64,000 nucleotides of DNA, from NCBI GenBank assembly GCA_037892935.1, contig JAYXKI010000002.1, positions 3,194,807 through 3,258,806 on the forward strand, read 5' to 3'. Made by a program: the position numbers and the translations under genes. The notes below the pieces were generated by a model that saw nothing but the letters and a program-made list of their open reading frames with translations, made no database searches and was not told where the DNA came from. This stretch comes from Phlebopus portentosus (lineage: Eukaryota > Basidiomycota > Agaricomycetes > Boletales > Boletinellaceae). Position 1 is the stretch's first letter. Every line of letters begins with the position of its first letter. Of the stretch, positions 23,866 to 35,950 are shown piece after piece.

Positions 23866-26800
23866 TCAAGGAGATGCCACGATACCTGTCATTGCTACCG
23901 GGTCTCCGTTAGAGGATACTGGTGTTGGAGCGTTCGCTCCAAAGTCATTGCTGAATAACGTAGCCATATCGAAAGAGCCATCATTAAGGAGCGTCATGAG
24001 AGCCGCGCTCGACATTTCCATGTTTCCCATTCCGCTCATGGAGCCTAGACCATTGTCGATCGGGCTCATAGGATTCAAAGAATTCATACTATCAAGATTC
24101 GGTGTATCAAGCCCCATTGGGTTCAAATCTTTCGGGCTGAGCGCAGTATTAAGACCCAGGCCCAATGTGCTACCGGTGTCGCTGCCACGCAAGTCTGCAA
24201 GCAAGCTATCACCGCGCGATTTCTGTCCCCCGTTAATGAAAGGGCCTGCTGCAGAAACAGGAGATGACCTCGAAAGATGCTGGAATCCCCCGTTCCCCGA
24301 ACTGAGACCGTCGTGGGGGCTAGGTGCACTAAGCGTAGATGCCGCAGGGCTCATCATGTCATCCGCAGGACTCCCGTGCCTGGAGTTGTCTGATTCACCC
24401 GATGCGACGCCGCGACTCTGGCTGGTAGTCCGTGCCTTCTTGCGTACGGGCCTGATCCAGGGTGGACGAGATCGCGACAGCTTGGAGGTTACCGAAGGTT
24501 GTGACTCCGGCGCGTCCAGTGGAATACGCGTCACTAAGAAATAGCAATAAGCTTGGATGAGCGTGTCAATGAAAAAGAACGCACGCACATCGACAGAACT
24601 CCTCGATGAGCTCGCCACTTCTTAAGCCACAGACATAACGTCCACTGAATCTTCTAAGAAGAACAACGCATGCGCGTAGCGCTTCGAGTGACGCGGGCAC
24701 AAGGGGCTGCAGATCCGCTGTAGTACAGTTGAGAAGAACGGCGATAAGCGACCGTCCTGCCTGTGTAAGCTGATGGATGACGTGCACGCCATCTACAATG
24801 AAACGGAAAATAAGTCATTTCACCGGTAGCACGAATGAGGGATACTTACAATACGTCATCAAACCTTTCTTTGCGACCTGAGTATGGGCATGAACCAGTT
24901 CGACAGCGCATTGATGGCAGCTCATCATGGCTGTACGTTCTGCCTCCGTTTGCTCGCCGTCATTTGTATCCGCATGTCCCCCGCTTCTTTCGTGAGCGGT
25001 ACGCACACGCTCTCCAACGCGCCAGCTGAATCGCGAGCGAGTGATCAGCATTCTAACAAACAAAGCCAAACAATGTATCCGCTCGGCTTGTGTCACGCGG
25101 AGTACATCGGCGCTGCCCATTGTTTCAGGTGTATGCGCCCAGAAGCCGGGGAGACTATGCAGAATGTCATCCAATAGATGTTCTTCCGCCTCCAAATCTC
25201 GTTCTGCAGCACTGCGGTTACTAAGAAGTGTTGATGCGCGCTGTAAGAACGGAGACGATGACGGTTGGGGGGGAGGAGGAGTATCCACTACGGCCTCGAG
25301 AATAACGGCAATACGGAGACACGCGACAAAGGCGCCTAAACGACTCTCGGTTCCTTCCGGTTGCGGGCCGACGACATCTGCAGTGATATATTCATCGTCA
25401 ACTGCTGCAGGTTCTCTTGCGTCACAGTCCTTAAGCCTCAGGACTGCGGGCCTTCCAAACGCCGCGGCCGCCTGTTTGTCCCAGAGATAGACACACCAGA
25501 ATGTCCGTCTCCGAACTTGCTCCTCGATCGGATCAAAGCAGTCATAAGCCTCGCTGCTACGATGTAATCCCGCATCGATCGAAAGCGTACAGGCTTCTGA
25601 AAGGAGAGCGAATCCACGTGAAAGGCGACCAAGTCCAATCGCATAGACCGCAGCAACAAATACACTTTGGACAGTGTAAAGCGTCGGACGGTCAGCTGTT
25701 GGCATAGTACGCAATTTTGCAAAGAGCTCAAACCAATGCGCTCCTGCGCTGAATCCATCTGCGGGATCCGCGCGAACACGTGGATCGTCAATATGACGAG
25801 AACTGAGACAGCATAGAGCAACTATAAAGCTCGCAAAACCTGGCTCGCCCCATTTTGCAGGATTTCCATAGTCTGAAAGGAAAGTGGGGACGTGTAGGAA
25901 AGGCATTAGGTAGTACGATGTGCTCAGGAAGCACTGGACCAGATTATCCATGAGCTCAGGCGGGATCATGCTCGTAATCAGTCTCCACATTGCCTCTGGG
26001 TTGGTAGCGCCACAATCGCGAGGCTGCCGGTCAGGGAACCATTGACCGGTGGTGACATGCTCACTCTTACGCGACCAGGTTTCGCGGACCGGGCTTGCGC
26101 TTGACTCAGAATGCGTATTCGATACAGACGGAATTTTACGTTCGACGAGGAAGTCTAGCAAAGGTAATCCGGATGATTCGCCCTGCCAACGCGTGTAGCC
26201 TTCATCATCAAGGTAAAGGTAGCCTGGAGGCATTGCATTGTTCGCGGTAGAGTTCGGCGCTTTCGGCATCCCATCGGCCGGAGCTCCCGGCTCCTGGGGC
26301 ACTGCCGGGGCGTTCGGGACAGCGGTGTTTGATATTGGGAAATGAGTAGAGGGATTCATGAGTGGAAAAAGAGATAGAGATGGCGGGGGAACTCCAAGCG
26401 GATACGCATGAGTCGCACTAGCCAAGCTAGCGTGAGCGCTGCTCGGATCCACAGACTCCAAGAGCTGAGGGTTCACTGGATTTGCTCCTGGCGCCTGAGC
26501 ATTGAAGAGGCTGAACGGAATTGACTGAATGAGCGATTCGAGGTGATGCATTCGGTCCTCAAGCGTTGCTGCCCGCCTATAAACCAATATTAGCATGCTA
26601 ATTAGACACAAGAAAAGAGTTCTACTTTGACTTCGGGTGCGTCCGTTTGCCAGGTTCCTCGAAGGTACACGCTGAATTGGCGGCAATACAAGACTGACAT
26701 GGGTGGCCCTCATCGCACTTAATCCTTCGTCGTCTATCCGGAAGCGGAATTAAGCAAATATCTGCGTCGCGCGAGGACGGGAGGTACTCACCGACACCGA

Positions 26801-27413
26801 TCACACGCCCTGAATGTGACCCCACATCGACCCCGCAAAAGATAAGTAAGTAAACATTCTAGACAGAATTAAGATAAGGTGTTCAAGATCCTGACCTGCT
26901 TAATTTGAAGCGCCTCTCTTTGGGCGGAACGGAAGGTCTTGTTTCGCTAGACTCATCTTGAGCAGACGGGGCGGGAGTCGCGGACGTCCGATCGGGTCCC
27001 GTCATTCTTCGTATACACGGCTTGGCCTCTTCAACGTCAGGAACAATACCTGGATATTTCGGATATGCGTATGGGTACTCTGCACTTCTGCTGCTGTTGG
27101 GTGCAGGCGCAAGAGGAGGGAGTGGAGAGTTGAACGAGTAGGACGAGACAGAGTCGCAAGGGACGGCATACGGAGCTGGCCGACGGTGGTACACGTGACG
27201 GCCGGGACATGGTGGCTTACGTGAAGGGTACCCACGCCTACGACCTGTTGTCAATGGTCCACCGTTTATCCCGACGCCCTCAGTTTCGCGATACTCGTCG
27301 TGCACGTTGTGCTCTCGTAGCTGGATTGTCGGCAGCCAAAACATACTTTCAAATTGTGCTCCCTCCGGTGCTCCCACCACTTTTATTCCCTCAGATCGAG
27401 AATCACAGTCCAT
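23866..27413 (-). CDS. Zn2Cys6 transcription factor with fungal_trans domain (large, XlnR-type architecture)
   Basis: Fungal-specific regulator. The ATG at 27413 (MDCDSRSEG) opens a Pro/Ser-rich leader of about 170 residues ending KERRFKLS. The zinc cluster is split by two introns: RACDRCR joins [15 protein letters not shown], then [15 protein letters not shown], giving all six cysteines. The linker [19 protein letters not shown] is a dimerisation coiled coil. The fungal_trans middle domain includes [49 protein letters not shown] and [21 protein letters not shown] junction restores [20 protein letters not shown]. The C-terminal exons are Ser/Pro/Asn-rich and end TGIVASP. About 980 residues. 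The architecture resembles regulators of carbohydrate and amino-acid metabolism, but the target pathway cannot be deduced. Confidence 0.88.
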
Positions 27414-28978
27414 TGTCTCGTCATAGAACCATAACCTTAATTCGTAGAGGTCGCTTTTATCCCCTCGACACAATCTCGCAAATCTTAAACCATTTCGCTC
27501 CGGACTCTTCTCTCTTCTATCCCCTTTACAGAGCTCCCAGGTTACAGGCACAAGAACTTTCCTACAGTAGTTCTCTCATATTACAACGGGAGACACATCT
27601 TCTGTGCTTCATCCACGGGACCTCCTGTAGTAGAGCCCTTCTCGGATGCGTTTCCTCTTCCGGTCGTTAGACTCTCGCACAGGACTCCCTGCATCTTCGG
27701 CATCGTGTCCTATTATCAATCTGTCTGCCGGTCCCGAAGCGCGACTTGTCTGATGCAACCCACCAAGTCCTGTTGAAACTCTCGTACCCGAATGGGGCTG
27801 AAGAGGAATCGAGAATCTTCACTTCCTCTGTTTTCTGTCATCTTGTATTGCTGTGAACTACAGATTCTGTTTCAGTACCAAGCGTCCATTTTAGCCCTCT
27901 TAACTCTGAACCGGCTATCGACCTTCATCATATAAATTATCGTTTTCACTTTCGCCGTCTCAGGCATGCGAAATCGTGCGAGCATCGCGCTACTGTCCTC
28001 CTAAACTTTTAAGGCGACGATCATCGTGCAAGATCTGTGGGTAGATCCCGCGGACCCATTCTGCCGTTCTACGGCTCTTCCAATCGCGAAACGTAAGTCT
28101 GTGGCCGTGAACGAGACTTTTTTGAGGATCCCATATCTGAAACGCCACTGCCGCCTTGCTTCTTGGAGAAAGTGATATGGAACTTAGGTCATGACTATGG
28201 CGTTGCAGGTAGTGTCTACAGGACGATGCAATTCGCAGAAGCAGTTATTTTGGTGGCCTTCTCCTATGGCCGGTTACCCAAGCTGCTTTACTCACTGCCA
28301 TACTTTTTTCCGAGGTGGAAACAAACGAAAGGGTAGTGCTAGGTCTGGGTTTGTCCCCGCGGAAAAGACGTATCAGAAGAGTACTGGACGATGAGCATCA
28401 GTATCTCTAATCGATTGAATGACTTGCAAAGTTATCAGGCACCGTATTCTGGGAGTTTGTGAGAACTGCTGGATTTCCGATTGAATCGCTAATGGAACAG
28501 TGCACCTTTGGACGCCAATTTCTAGGATTAGTAGGGGGCATTATTTCGACACATATCTCATTGCTCGACTTCTGTTCATTATAGCGTTCTATCGCTATTA
28601 AGAGGTTTGCGGCCCTACATTGAGCTGTATACAACAGGGTACACTTCCCGCTTAGGGTATGACTGCGTATACAGTTTTCAAGATACTGGAATCGGTCAAT
28701 GCAAATGCTTTTGGCATTTCCCAGAAGCTTGCTGTATTATATGATTCCGAGTCAACTTGCTTCCACTGTGCGGTGTGGGAGAGTAATCTGTATCAATTGT
28801 GGCATCGCTAGATCAGGATCTCACCTCCCTTGGAATTGGTTTCATTCTATTTCTCTATACACTCGTCACCTTTCATTCGCTGTAAGTCTTCGGGCACGTA
28901 ATTGGTCTGGATTAAATTTGAATCCACCAAACGAACAGTTTCTTTAAGCTTGCGTAAGGAGAACGGGTTCTAGCGCCT
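27414..28978. other. Upstream region of the large Zn2Cys6 regulator, no gene recognised
   Basis: About 1.5 kb. The part nearest the gene is pyrimidine-rich on the plus strand and is probably promoter and 5' leader. Small open frames at 28191-28394 (+) and 28407-28634 (-) carry no recognisable motif. Confidence 0.35.
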
Positions 28979-30200
28979 CTAATTTCCCAGAACAGAGATG
29001 ATGCTCTCGCGCGAACCCTCGTGCCTGAGATATCGTGGGTGAATGGTAAACTTATGCGGTGACGAGTCGACTAGAGAAGGCGACAAATTTATCCGAACCA
29101 CGTTCAGATCCAAACAGCAAGTCGAGTTACTTGTTTCCATCGAAATATAGTGACATGCTGAAAAGCACATAAATAGATTGTATTCAGTCATGAGGCCAGT
29201 GAGAAAGCGGTTATACTGGATGAAATATCTTTCACCCAATCTGTTACAGAAGTCAACTTGGATGTCGGGAATATCCACTGCTAAAAATACACTGGTATTC
29301 AACCATCTTTTTGTCGCGTCGACTGAATACGGTTGAAACGCACGATATACAGAACTTCCAGTGGCGTCGACTTCCCGAGAGAAGCACGCTTTTTGATGAG
29401 ACTTGAGATACTTCTCGTGCGTGCTTTGAAGACTTTTCAGGAAATGGAGACGAAAAGTGTGACGGGTCCGGGCTAATGTGTACCGTATGAAACTGCGATG
29501 TCGGGCATTATTTATGATTTTCTGCATTGATATGTTTGATAACTTTTAAGAAGTATACACAAGGAATCCATCGATCTGCAGGCGCCAGGGTCGCGTTCAA
29601 TTCCCACAGTATTAAGTCGTCGTTGATTCACTCCAAGCAAGGACCAGTCCTCCGTAACATATTTAGAGAACTGTATGAGACGTTCGAGACGAAAGTTAAA
29701 CAGAGTACTGTCGAGCGTAAGCCCATTGAAAGAAATCATCGGTATGGCTGCGGTGCTCTGAGTCGGTAGTTTCAGAGTTAGTCTGTCTCTCATCATTCAT
29801 CAGCGGACTGGGTTACCCTCTCTTTGCTTATCGGTGCATCAGTCGTGTATGTGCTCTTTTTACAGTAGTTTGTACCTGACCCAGAGATTAAGGAGAAGGA
29901 TGAAATTCTTCGAGCCAGATCACACCAATCGGTTTCCTGTATGGCTGACAACGTTATGGAGCCGCAAAGCAACGGTCCGGAGTCTCCAGGCACGGCATAG
30001 GCTTTTACGCGTTGCGTTGAGCTGTATGCTTCCTCTTCGTCACGCGCGCATTCGCATATACGCACGCCAGTCGCGCTTACCATGGACTCGGGGGCGCGAA
30101 TAGAGAAGTTGAAGATTGAAACCTTCGACGCGCCACAGAAGGGTTGTCGCAAGATTAGTTCTCGCCGATTCGGAGTTCCAATTAGTAGAATTTCAGTCAA
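28979..30200 (-). CDS. Unrecognised protein, three consecutive open frames
   Basis: Three minus-strand frames follow one another with little gap: 29793-30200 (135 codons, starts MTEILLIGTPNRREL), 29512-29796 (94 codons) and 28979-29527 (182 codons, ends SIISVLGN). The last is long for chance in this AT-balanced sequence. I recognise no domain; the first frame has a PGDSGPLL string that superficially recalls a serine-protease GDSG motif without other support. The frames could be exons of one hypothetical gene, separate short genes or a decayed gene. Exact boundaries are unknown and the gene itself is uncertain. Confidence 0.3.
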
Positions 30201-30369
30201 CGCCTGACATTTTCCATTTTTTGGTACTCGGTCTCAACTCGCGTGGAAGACTTTACGAGACAATCGCCGCGGATATCCGCCGGCGTTGAAACAAGTTGAC
30301 TTCGACAATATTCAGATCCTAATTGAGACTAACCATAAAGTCTTGTTAAATATGAATGTATGGGAAGAA

Positions 30370-32089
30370 CTACAGATTTTTCGCCAAAGGGGAAATCTGA
30401 GGTAAACCAGGGTAGTACGTAGAAGGGATCGTGCTGAGAGCGGAGAAAGGTTAGTCCAGAAACCAACCAAGTGAAGAGGAGACTCACGGTATAGGTATTG
30501 AGGAGTCCGTGGCAAAGCCTTCAGATAGGTCTCCATCGAGCGTAGGGGGTGAAGTAAACCCTGCGGGCCTGGAGACAGTCGTAGTAATAACATTATAGTT
30601 GTCGATGGTCCCGGATTTTAGGCAGGAACCAGTGCCAAATGCGCTTTGGCATTTGTTAACGGCCTCGTCGGTGTTCGACCAGAGAGCGACATTCGTGAGA
30701 GTCATGTCGTAACACGGCACGGAGTTAGAGCAGAGGAATTGAATGGGCGGTCGCTGGACACCATCTACGACCGCTCCATCCCAGGTCTGTCGTCAGCTAA
30801 CGTTAGTCTGTGTTTGCGAGACCCCAAGGAAAAGGCTTACATCGAAGGTGATATTGCTAAGCTGCACGCCGTCGCCCTCCGCTTGAGTCTGGCCAGACCA
30901 GTACTGGTCGACATCAAGTCCATATGCAGTGTTGTGGGACAAGAAATTCTGGAGGTATACATTCCTGAGGTATCCCGACCCGCCCCATGATTTGATCATG
31001 AAAATCTGGTTCCCTCCATTTGTGTACACGTTTCTGTAAAGGATGTTCTCGATGGCGGTACCGGCGCCGAGCGAACCGATTGCGGAACCACCTGATTGAT
31101 TGCACCAGATACGTTCCACAAGTATGTTGGTGGAAGGAGACTTCACAGTCACGCATTCGTCCCGATTTGTAACTTCTACGTCGTGAATCCAATGGTTGGT
31201 GCCTGACGTATATTTATGCGCTAGATAAGTAGGATTTCGTAGCACGTAAAGTTAGTACCTACCCCAAACGTCTACTCCGTCACTGCCTCCAAGGTTAGCA
31301 CCACGAATGGCCATATTGTAGACTTCGCCATTTGAGCCTTCTTGGATAACGAGGTGAAACTCAGGGGCTACATCAAAGCTGAGATCATTACGAGAAAATA
31401 TGCTAGAAGGCAGTTGCTTACAGTCGACCAGTATGAGATCATGCACAGAAAAGCTAGTTGAGGTGACGATGCGAATCAGACGTGGTCTACAAACACAAGG
31501 CATGATTATCGGCAGCACGATCGTCAGTACAGACCAAATGTATGTAGTCACCCTGCATTGCGAGCCTCGTATCCCAGGCCCTGTATTGCACCAGCACTGT
31601 TGCTGGAGAAGAATTCGAAGTCATCGGCATCCTCGATGACGACCATATTACCTCCCGTAGAACCTTTCAAGCTGCATTCAGTTATAAGCGTGACTTTTTT
31701 TTACGGGTGGAACACACTGGCTCGAGTGATGACTCCATCCATCTGGAACGCCCACTTGGTCCCGCCTGACAACGTCTGCCAGGTCTGCATTTGGTAGTCG
31801 CCTTCGGGAACATACAGAGTTGATCCAGAGTTCTTGAGCACGCAGTCCGTGAATGCGCTGCCGATGGCTGGCCCGATATCCTGGAGTATAATGTCAGAAC
31901 TTTCCAAAGCCTACTAGTCCAGGCGCAACTCACGGAAGAGCCTATTTCTCCGCCATAATCTAAGACATTACAGATGGTAGCCTGCTTTTCAGAGGTAGAA
32001 GTTGTTGGACCAACTTGACCCGACAGCTGAGCAAAAGCAGTTGAAGATGCCAACAGTAAAGCGAGAACTCGAAGCAGACCGAAGGCCAT
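30370..32089 (-). CDS. Secreted rhamnogalacturonan hydrolase (GH28)
   Basis: Endo-acting enzyme expected to cleave the rhamnogalacturonan I backbone of plant pectin outside the cell. Signal peptide [20 protein letters not shown], then [20 protein letters not shown] and [10 protein letters not shown], typical of RhgA-type proteins. The parallel beta-helix exons follow: [62 protein letters not shown] and [12 protein letters not shown]. The DVWG and DECVTVKS blocks hold the acidic catalytic residues of the rhamnogalacturonase branch of GH28. The last junction gives [18 protein letters not shown], again like RhgA, with the stop at 30370-30372. About seven GT-AG introns, about 435 residues, no frame break. 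A TATA-like site lies upstream at 32146-32154. Confidence 0.92.
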
Positions 32090-32145
32090 ACTGCGGATGG
32101 AATAAGTCGTCTGTGGTAGCCCGCGGTAGCCACAAAAGAGTCTGA

Positions 32146-32154
32146 GTTTATATA
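32146..32154 (-). promoter_or_regulatory. TATA box of the rhamnogalacturonan hydrolase gene
   Basis: On the minus strand the sequence reads TATATAAAC, about 57-65 bases upstream of the start codon, a normal spacing. Confidence 0.5.
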
Positions 32155-33149
32155 CGGATAGGGCGGACATTCTACCGTATTTTCCGAGAATGAAAGACGA
32201 TCATGTTGCTATATTATTCCGGTAACTTCGGTCGCAGTAGGTCATTAGTTTGATTTAGCGGCCCGCTCGTTTATGTTTTGCTACTTGTCGTAGTTCATCT
32301 AATATTGAACGACGGAATTAGATGCAGATTTTAAATTTGAGTGTATCATGGAAGCAAAGTTTGTAAATGAACGAGCTCACGAGATGATTTATGTGACGTG
32401 GCGAAAAGCTGCTGTTATTCGTCGCATATGAGAGCTCTAAAGAAGGATATATTTCCGAAGAGATTCCAGAAATGCGGGTACTTTTAAAACATTTGGTTGC
32501 ACGGTGACGGACCGCATAATTTTTTCGGACCGCGGCAATGAATCACTTGAACGACAAATGTCCGTCCCGCAGAATCAATAAGGTGTAGATGGGAATTATG
32601 TAACGAATGCGAGGAGCAGAAGCAGATGATAATCCGACAAATGCGTCAGGTAACGCAGAAAGATATTGTATTTATGCTTCTGCGTTGAATGGTCACTGCT
32701 CGATATTATTATTGGCGGCCGACCGTGATGGACCAACGTGGGAGAGAAATACTCTCTCAGTTACGTAAACGGTGAAAGTTTGATTGATCGATTCCCACCT
32801 TACATCTTCGATCACCCTGTGTCACTGCATCGTACTGTACACTACGTAGCCATCATAAGCTCACAAGCACGATTGCATATTCTATATATATCCTCAGACG
32901 TCTCTCTGATCACTCTCCTTTCTGAATTTTAAAATTGTTCTAGCTTGGCACTAGACTATCTCCAGGACACTTGAGTTGAGCAAGAATGTCGACCGAGACC
33001 GCAAGCATGAAGATCGACAACGATACGTCATTTCTGCACACGTACATTGTACTTAAGCCCAGCTTCTGCCACCTCAACCCTCATCTTATTCCTCAGAGGC
33101 CCCAATTCATCTTGACCTGCATCCACCATCTTCGCTTCTCTCACTCAAG
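32155..33149. promoter_or_regulatory. Divergent intergenic region between GH28 and CFEM genes
   Basis: About 1 kb shared upstream region of two divergently transcribed genes encoding secreted products. It is AT-rich with a TATATATATC tract near 32883-32892, and a pyrimidine-rich stretch precedes the CFEM start. No defined operator recognised. Confidence 0.4.
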
Positions 33150-33864
33150 ATGCTTCTAGCAAACAAGTTTTTGCTCTCCCTTGCGGTCGCCTTTGCCTTT
33201 TCCCGTGCTGGAAGGGTGTATGCTCAGGACGACCCAGACTCGGATACCGAGGCGGACGCTGCGACCTCATCGACTAGGACTTCAACGTCTGCAGGCGTGA
33301 CAGGAACAACAAATGTAGACCCGTGCCTCTTACAGTGTGCTCAGCAAGCAGCATCTAATGCAGGATGTGACCTGTTGGTTTTCGGTGGTATTTCTTTCAT
33401 AGTTGTCCCACTCATTTTCTCCTTACAGCACGGATCCGAGCTGTATCTGCTCTTCGGAAACTTTCCAGTCCGATACGACGGCATGTCTCCAGAGCCAATG
33501 CTCTGCTTCGGTAGTATCACAGGCCCAGGCTTTGGGAACTCAAGAGTGTACTGCAGGTACCTTGCTATCCACAATTCTCCACTGCATATCTGACCTTGTC
33601 CGCCCTGTAGGCGGAGCCTTTGCTAGTACGACAGAAACGGGGACATCACGACACCTAGCATCTACCGGAGCCAGCACCAGAACCTCGAGCGTGGCATCCA
33701 TCCTCCATTCTGCAACGTCCTCTGGATCTGCTAGTGCTGCTATTGCGAGTGGCAGCGCCACCAACCTTGCTACTGCCGGCTCTGAACTGACAATTACAAT
33801 GAACGGCATCCTTGGGCTCGTCTCTGTCATAGCTGGCATAGTCTTTGGTGCTCTGTCTGTTTAA
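33150..33864 (+). CDS. CFEM-domain protein, probably GPI-anchored
   Basis: Cell-surface protein of the fungal CFEM family (eight-cysteine domain; some members bind haem, others act in adhesion or host interaction). Signal peptide MLLANKFLLSLAVAFAFSRA; a Ser/Thr/Asp-rich spacer; then the cysteine pattern PCLLQCAQQAASNAGCDL, TDPSCICSS, ACLQSQCSAS and GTQECTAG. A GT-AG intron of about 60 bp joins CDL to TDPSC, and a second follows ECTAG. A Ser/Thr-rich stalk (about 70 residues) leads to a hydrophobic C-terminus, GILGLVSVIAGIVFGALSV, as expected for a GPI signal. About 200 residues, complete. The specific role is unknown. Confidence 0.88.
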
Positions 33865-35864
33865 ATTCTTTTCCTGAAGGAAAGCTATGTGCTCCTGCCC
33901 GATTCTTCGATTCAGACAACAAGCTATGCAGATTCTGGTGCAGCTTCGCAGTGATATTTGAGCTCTTGAAAGCCGAGACTCTTCTTTGTCCACTTAAACT
34001 CGTAACTATTCATTCTTCAGACGAGTGGATTATGTAATAACCAAAAACGTATTTCATACTTTTGCACCGTAATACTGTATTCGACGCCTTCTCAAATTTG
34101 CAGTGCCCTTTGAATGCTTGTGCTATTAAATTAATATCACTGTCTGTGAACCGCTCGCGTCTTAAGTCGGTGTCAAGATCAAACCGATAGCCATGTCATC
34201 AAGAACCCTTTGTGCGTCCTTGCCCGCGGCTTCTCAAACGAATGACGCGAACGACGGTCTTTTCCTTGTTACTTTTGGATCCATGGCAGTTCGGGGCAGT
34301 CTCGGGACCCAGAAGGTGGGATTATAAGATCCTGTGCTGCGCTTGCAAGTCGGACTTGTCTCCGTTTCCTATGAAAATCATCGGCTCTATGACGTAGCGT
34401 AGGCCCGGGCACAGTCTTATTGGATTCTGGAACATACACGCCTTCAGGTTTCCCAAACTCTGAGAGAACTGAAGACCACCCGTTATGAGCCTTATCTTCA
34501 GATTCCGATGTTCGAGGCCGACTTCCTACCTATGTTCTATTTGCCTTCGGAGAGTGAGATACCAAGGCTGGGTCAACAGTTGTCGCGTTGTTTGCATTGC
34601 ATTGTCTAGAAAATGAACCTAAGAAATGGAATGGCTTCAATATCTGCTTATTTCTACGGCATGCCATCCTGCCTGGAGAAATCTTTGTGTTGGTCCTCGT
34701 CACCACGTTAAGATCCTGCAGAATAAAGATAGGAAAGAATAGGAACAACCAAAAGCACCGAAGACTAAATTTGCTTCAGGGCACTGCGTGGGATTTACAA
34801 TACCGTGTCCATCGCGACCTGATCTGCTGCGAATCACGCACGTCAACTCCAGGTCCAAGAACGAATCGAAAAAGAAACATGGTTGAGGATGTGCTCCAAT
34901 ATTTCGATGCTGGAAGGCTTTTCTCAAAGTCATTCTCAAAGTCATTCGATCGTGACAATCTTATTTTAGAGATGAATCACTCATCTGTTCACTGATTTAT
35001 TTCATTATTTATAATGGGAAACCCCGAATTACAAACGAAGATCAATGAATGCTAATAAAGTTTGAGAGTCTCCCACGCCTGCCGACGATATCCGTTTGCT
35101 CTGTGCCGGAGTTTTGAAAGTCACTCTTTCATCTACCAAACAAAACGTTACGAGTCAACGTCAGACGACGATGCCAAATTCCGGTGCTAGACGAAACAGA
35201 GCTTGGCGGGATCATTTCGGCGATGTTGATGTTGATATAGTCGCACCCTATCGGAGGGTGATAGTGGGCCAAGTGACTCATTTCACTAGAGAACGTCCCT
35301 TGCAATGCACTCGCAATGCGATTGTAATACGCTGTAATACGATCGCCTCGGTAAGCATGGAGCTGGAGGCAAGATTTCTTAGTAAGTAGAGGCAGACAAA
35401 GCGCGACATCACGTGCTTCTGAAATAACGCGTTTGTCGATTTTCCTTCACATTATTTACAACGATGTTGGCTGGGATGATACCTAAAGAGTCTGTACCTT
35501 CCCCCCCACCAGGGTATCGATAATCGGGACTCGAGCTTACACATATTTCTCATTCCTTGTGAAGTATCTTTCGGACCGTATCGGGCAGCATCTTTGTCTG
35601 CTTTTTCTGTCCGCGAGTTCCGGTCGCTCGCTGCTGCCAATGGTGGTGATTCAGTCTTGTTTGTATTGCATTCGGTGCAAGTCCAAGCACATCACCGAAG
35701 GTCCACACTCGCTGGTGGCCTGAAACGCGAGCATCTATGTCCGATTTCTGCTGGAGATGTGGTCACGGCGCTTACTGAGCAATGCCGGTCCTCTGCCTTC
35801 GCTATAGATCGCAACGCCGCCTCCGAGAGTTATTCTTCGCTGTTCCTGACTCGACTTCATTCGA
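33865..35864. other. Intergenic region upstream of the plus-strand Zn2Cys6 gene
   Basis: About 2 kb with scattered short frames. Frames at 34588-34995 and 35594-35947 (+) exceed 100 codons but have no motif, signal or splice partner. At 34921-34944 the 12-mer TTCTCAAAGTCA is repeated twice in tandem. No gene called. Confidence 0.35.
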
Positions 35865-35872
35865 TATATAAG
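35865..35872 (+). promoter_or_regulatory. TATA box of the plus-strand Zn2Cys6 gene
   Basis: TATATAAG lies about 80 bases upstream of the start codon at 35951, the expected position for a TATA element with a leader of about 50 bases. Confidence 0.5.
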
Positions 35873-35950
35873 ATCCATCCATCTGAACGAGAGAGTGTCG
35901 GACAAGTACATTTTACATACACCTGTCTTCGACAAACCATCATCTAACTC

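Noticed and set aside
23783..24544. Plus-strand frame of 253 codons
   Set aside because: Exactly antisense to the Ser/Pro-rich C-terminus of the Zn2Cys6 regulator, whose codon structure explains it.
29793..30200. GDSG string suggesting a serine protease
   Set aside because: Only PGDSGPLL is present; no His/Asp motifs and no GDSGGP, so no protease call.
34921..34944. Two-copy tandem repeat TTCTCAAAGTCA
   Set aside because: Too short and only two copies; no sign of a functional array.
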